Positions 6,440 to 8,350 of a stretch of DNA of 8,350 nt are shown piece after piece. Origin of the DNA: Prevotella sp. (GTDB lineage: Bacteria > Bacteroidota > Bacteroidia > Bacteroidales > Bacteroidaceae); the NCBI GenBank assembly GCA_021204735.1, contig JAJPYV010000137.1, forward strand, positions 1-8,350, given 5' to 3'. The notes under the pieces are model-generated. The model searched no databases and had not been told where the DNA came from. It saw only the letters and a list, made by a program, of their open reading frames with translations. Position numbers and translations under genes: made by a program. Within the stretch, counting starts at the first letter, position 1. The number at the start of each line of letters is the position of its first letter.

Positions 6440-8200
6440 ATGCAAATAGGAAAATATACCGTCGCTTTCCAAATAAATAAGAACTCATACGCTGAGTGCT
6501 TCCGTGTTCACGATGATTCAGGCAAGAATTATTTCCTGAAGCTATTCAATATGGCGAAATTGTCCGACCAGCAATTGGATGGCTCTGCCAATTCAATTAT
6601 AGAGATTGAGTTGGCTGCCACCCTCAATCATCCCAACATCATGCGCATGGTTGATCGTGGCGAAATTGTGATTGACGATCAGAAATATGCTTATATGGTA
6701 TGTAATTTCATCGTTGGAGAAACTCTTAAAGCCAAGATGGATAGGGATAAAATCTGTTCTGTTTATGACATGAAGCGCATCATTTCTGGTGTTCTCAATG
6801 CCCTGAAATATTTGCATCGTGGTGATGAACCTATTATACACAACGAAATCATTCCCGATAACATAATGCTCGATATGTCGAAAAACATTCCTGTTCCTAT
6901 ACTAATCGGTTTCGGACATGCACAACGACTTACTGCCGACAATGCGAAATTATTTATGGATGGTTTAAATCCCTTCTTCCTTGCACCAGAAGTGTTCAAA
7001 GGCGTTTACTCTACCCTGACCGACTTATATTCAGTTGGTATTATGATGTATTACATGCTCTATGGAGTTGTTCCATGGTATGTCAATTTGAAGAACTCTA
7101 ATGAGGACGAGCGGATTAATGCAGTGTTGAACGCAAGGAAACAGCCGTTGCTAATTCCCAACGTGAAAATCTTTGAACTCGATGATAATTTGCTTGACAT
7201 TATCGCAAAGGCTACCGACCCTGATGTTAACAAGAGATTTCAGAGTGCCAATGAGTTTCTTTTGGCTCTAAGCGGCGAGATTACGGCAAAAGGATCTTCT
7301 TACCAGAAATTTGATGTTCCCAAAAACAAAACAGCTACAGATACCACAGTGTCTAAGACTAATGTAAATAAAGGTAACGGCTTTGCTGACGTGGCGGGCA
7401 TGGAAGAATTGAAAAAGCGTTTGCAGGATGAGGTGATTGACATATTCCGTAAACCTGAGAAATATGCGAAATTGCACGTAAAAGCTCCTAACGGTATTCT
7501 CCTGTATGGTCCTCCCGGTTGTGGCAAGACGTTCATCGGTGAGAAATTCGCAGAGGAATTGGGCTGCAACTACATGTACGTGCGCTGTTCTGACGTGGCT
7601 TCTCCTTATATTCATGGTGGTCAAGAGAAAATTGCTGCTCTCTTTGAGAAAGCAAAGAAAGAAGCCCCTACCGTTATGTTCCTCGATGAATTAGATGCGA
7701 TAATTGCCGACCGTTCACGCCATACAAACGTATCAGAGTATGGTGAGGTAAACGAGTTCCTGACGCACCTGAACAACTGTGCTGATAACCGCATTATCGT
7801 TGTCGGAGCGACCAACAACCCGAAAGGTATCGACCCGGCAGCTTTGCGAAGCGGACGGTTGGATATCAAAGTTTATGTGCCTGCCCCCAATGAGCAATCC
7901 CGCATCTCCTTATTAAAGATGTATCTTAAAGACATTTCAACAGACGACATTGATTATGCCCTTATTGCCAGACAAACTAACGGTTATGTATCAAAGGACA
8001 TCTGTTCTTTGGTTAACAAGGCTGCCCTACTTGCGGTAAAGGCTGACAAGGAGAAAATTGACATGCAAACCATGCTCACCGCCTTGAACGAACGTAAAAG
8101 CGACCTGCCTTCCGTTTCATCTTCCCTACTCGCCCAGTTCGAGAACATCCGAGCCGAGTTCGAGGGAAAGAAACAGCGCAACCCAATCGGGTTCAGGTAA
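6440..8200 (+). CDS. Pseudokinase fused to a Cdc48/FtsH-type AAA+ ATPase
   Basis: This protein has 586 residues. Residues about 5-280 have the Ser/Thr kinase fold: K34 in FLKLF, E55 in the C-helix, H134-N135-E136 in place of HRD, N141 kept, G157-F158-G159 in place of DFG, APE at 182-184, DLYSVG (195-200) and R266 near the end. The Gly-rich loop is absent (INKNSYAECF, 12-21). With both catalytic Asp residues replaced it is probably a pseudokinase that binds protein. A linker of about 35 residues leads to one AAA+ module (314-550): Walker A GPPGCGKT (357-364), pore-loop-like SPYIHGG (388-394), Walker B FLDELD (414-419), sensor-1 N459 and Arg fingers R470 and R473. All parts needed for ATPase activity and ring formation are present. 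There is no HExxH protease motif, so it is not FtsH itself; an unfoldase or disassembly role is likely. It is the last gene before the terminator. Confidence 0.88.
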   Translation: MQIGKYTVAFQINKNSYAECFRVHDDSGKNYFLKLFNMAKLSDQQLDGSANSIIEIELAATLNHPNIMRMVDRGEIVIDDQKYAYMVCNFIVGETLKAKMDRDKICSVYDMKRIISGVLNALKYLHRGDEPIIHNEIIPDNIMLDMSKNIPVPILIGFGHAQRLTADNAKLFMDGLNPFFLAPEVFKGVYSTLTDLYSVGIMMYYMLYGVVPWYVNLKNSNEDERINAVLNARKQPLLIPNVKIFELDDNLLDIIAKATDPDVNKRFQSANEFLLALSGEITAKGSSYQKFDVPKNKTATDTTVSKTNVNKGNGFADVAGMEELKKRLQDEVIDIFRKPEKYAKLHVKAPNGILLYGPPGCGKTFIGEKFAEELGCNYMYVRCSDVASPYIHGGQEKIAALFEKAKKEAPTVMFLDELDAIIADRSRHTNVSEYGEVNEFLTHLNNCADNRIIVVGATNNPKGIDPAALRSGRLDIKVYVPAPNEQSRISLLKMYLKDISTDDIDYALIARQTNGYVSKDICSLVNKAALLAVKADKEKIDMQTMLTALNERKSDLPSVSSSLLAQFENIRAEFEGKKQRNPIGFR

Positions 8201-8206
8201 ATTCTG

Positions 8207-8258
8207 TAAAAGTTCACCATAAGTTCGCTAAAAGTTCACTTTAAACCGCTATGTTCGC
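8207..8258 (+). repeat. Cluster of GTTCRC direct repeats after the last gene
   Basis: GTTCAC (8212-8217), GTTCGC (8223-8228), GTTCAC (8234-8239) and GTTCGC (8253-8258) are direct repeats; the first three are exactly 11 bases apart, about one helical turn. AAAAGTTCAC is present twice (8208-8217 and 8230-8239). The fourth copy is also the left arm of the terminator. Inverted copies (GCGAAC) occur at 8287-8292 and 8333-8338. Function is unknown; it could be a protein-binding array or a decayed intergenic repeat. Confidence 0.55.
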
Positions 8259-8302
8259 AAGATTATTGCACAAATCAATAAAACTTGCGAACATATTTTT
8301 TT
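8250..8302 (+). terminator. Rho-independent terminator of the operon
   Basis: A perfect 12-bp inverted repeat, TATGTTCGCAAG at 8250-8261 and CTTGCGAACATA at 8284-8295, is followed at once by seven T residues (8296-8302). Inner bases can extend the stem with mismatches (TTATTG side against CAATAAA side), leaving a small loop near 8269-8275. It begins 50 bases after the stop of the pseudokinase-AAA+ gene. The other strand has no T-run after the hairpin, so it acts for + strand transcripts. Confidence 0.85.
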
Positions 8303-8330
8303 GTATTAAAAGAAAATAATGAAAAAAAAT

Positions 8331-8338
8331 TTGCGAAC
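8331..8338 (+). repeat. Third TTGCGAAC copy near the window edge
   Basis: TTGCGAAC repeats the right arm of the terminator hairpin (8285-8292) about 46 bases further on, and is complementary to its left arm. It may pair with sequence beyond the window to form a second hairpin, or belong to a weak promoter: TTTG at 8300-8303 and AAAATTTG at 8326-8333 are a partial -33/-7 pair. The flanking sequence needed to decide is not in the window. Confidence 0.4.
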
Positions 8339-8350
8339 TAATGCAATAAC

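Noticed and set aside
6440..7279. Active Ser/Thr kinase as sensor of the system
   Set aside because: The HRD and DFG Asp residues are replaced by Glu and Gly and the Gly-rich loop is missing, so phosphotransfer is unlikely.
7268..7624. Minus-strand open frame of about 118 codons opposite the AAA+ gene, the longest antisense frame
   Set aside because: It lies wholly inside a well-supported coding region, has no recognisable domain and no leader signal; it is a frame shadow.
7376..8090. FtsH metalloprotease
   Set aside because: The AAA+ module is FtsH/Cdc48-like, but there is no N-terminal membrane segment and no HExxH zinc protease domain after it.
8319..8350. Possible start of a next gene (ATG AAA AAA AAT...) running off the window
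   Set aside because: Only about 10 codons are visible and the ATG lies 16 bases after the terminator T-run with no room for a convincing promoter; too little to call.
8330..8350. TTTGCGAAC resembling the TTTGC core used by CTnDOT-type integrases
   Set aside because: The preceding GTAnn is absent and no integrase or element gene is present; the copy is better explained as part of the local GTTCGC/GCGAAC repeats.

Overview
The window reads as a chromosomal segment of a Bacteroidota bacterium (Bacteroides/Prevotella-like). The support is an AT-rich sequence, a TAnnTTTG-type -7 promoter box (TATCTTTG at 117-124) just ahead of the first gene, A/T-rich gene leaders mostly without Shine-Dalgarno sequences, and a Bacteroidota-style signal peptide ending in FSQ. 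No rRNA, tRNA, CRISPR array, transposase or integrase is visible. The genus is inference.

All five genes lie on the + strand and look like one operon. (1) 142-366 is a 74-residue XRE/Cro-type HTH regulator whose stop overlaps the next start (TGATG). (2) 366-2810 is an 814-residue protein with an N-terminal J-domain-like fold lacking HPD, a helical middle, about four 34-residue repeats and a C-terminal membrane anchor with an acidic tail. (3) 2866-3783 is a 305-residue protein with a signal peptide, periplasmic coiled coil, transmembrane helix and cytoplasmic coiled coil, ending in what looks like a GrpE-type nucleotide exchange domain. (4) 3795-6344 is an 849-residue Hsp70 with a well-kept ATPase domain, a divergent substrate domain and a long helical C-terminus. 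(5) 6440-8200 is a 586-residue fusion of a pseudokinase (HRD to HNE, DFG to GFG) with an intact Cdc48/FtsH-type AAA+ ATPase. A strong hairpin terminator with a T-run closes the unit at 8250-8302.

My reading is that this is a dedicated second Hsp70 machine: an Hsp70 with its own J-like and GrpE-like partners, both tethered to the inner membrane with their working domains in the cytoplasm, plus a AAA+ unfoldase carrying a protein-binding pseudokinase, all under a small HTH regulator. The Hsp70 Arg that normally contacts the J-domain HPD Asp (R167 in E. coli DnaK) is Glu161 here, matching the loss of HPD in the J-like protein. The biological role (envelope stress, disaggregation, defence or conflict) cannot be read from the sequence.

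Non-coding parts: 1-116 is AT-rich with no gene that I can support. 2811-2865 holds an SD-like AAAGGAG and a GATATA hexamer tract. 6345-6439 holds three TCAAGC repeats, a T/A-rich periodic tract and a possible second promoter. 8201-8350 holds a GTTCRC repeat cluster and the terminator. No stretch over 300 bases lacks a gene.
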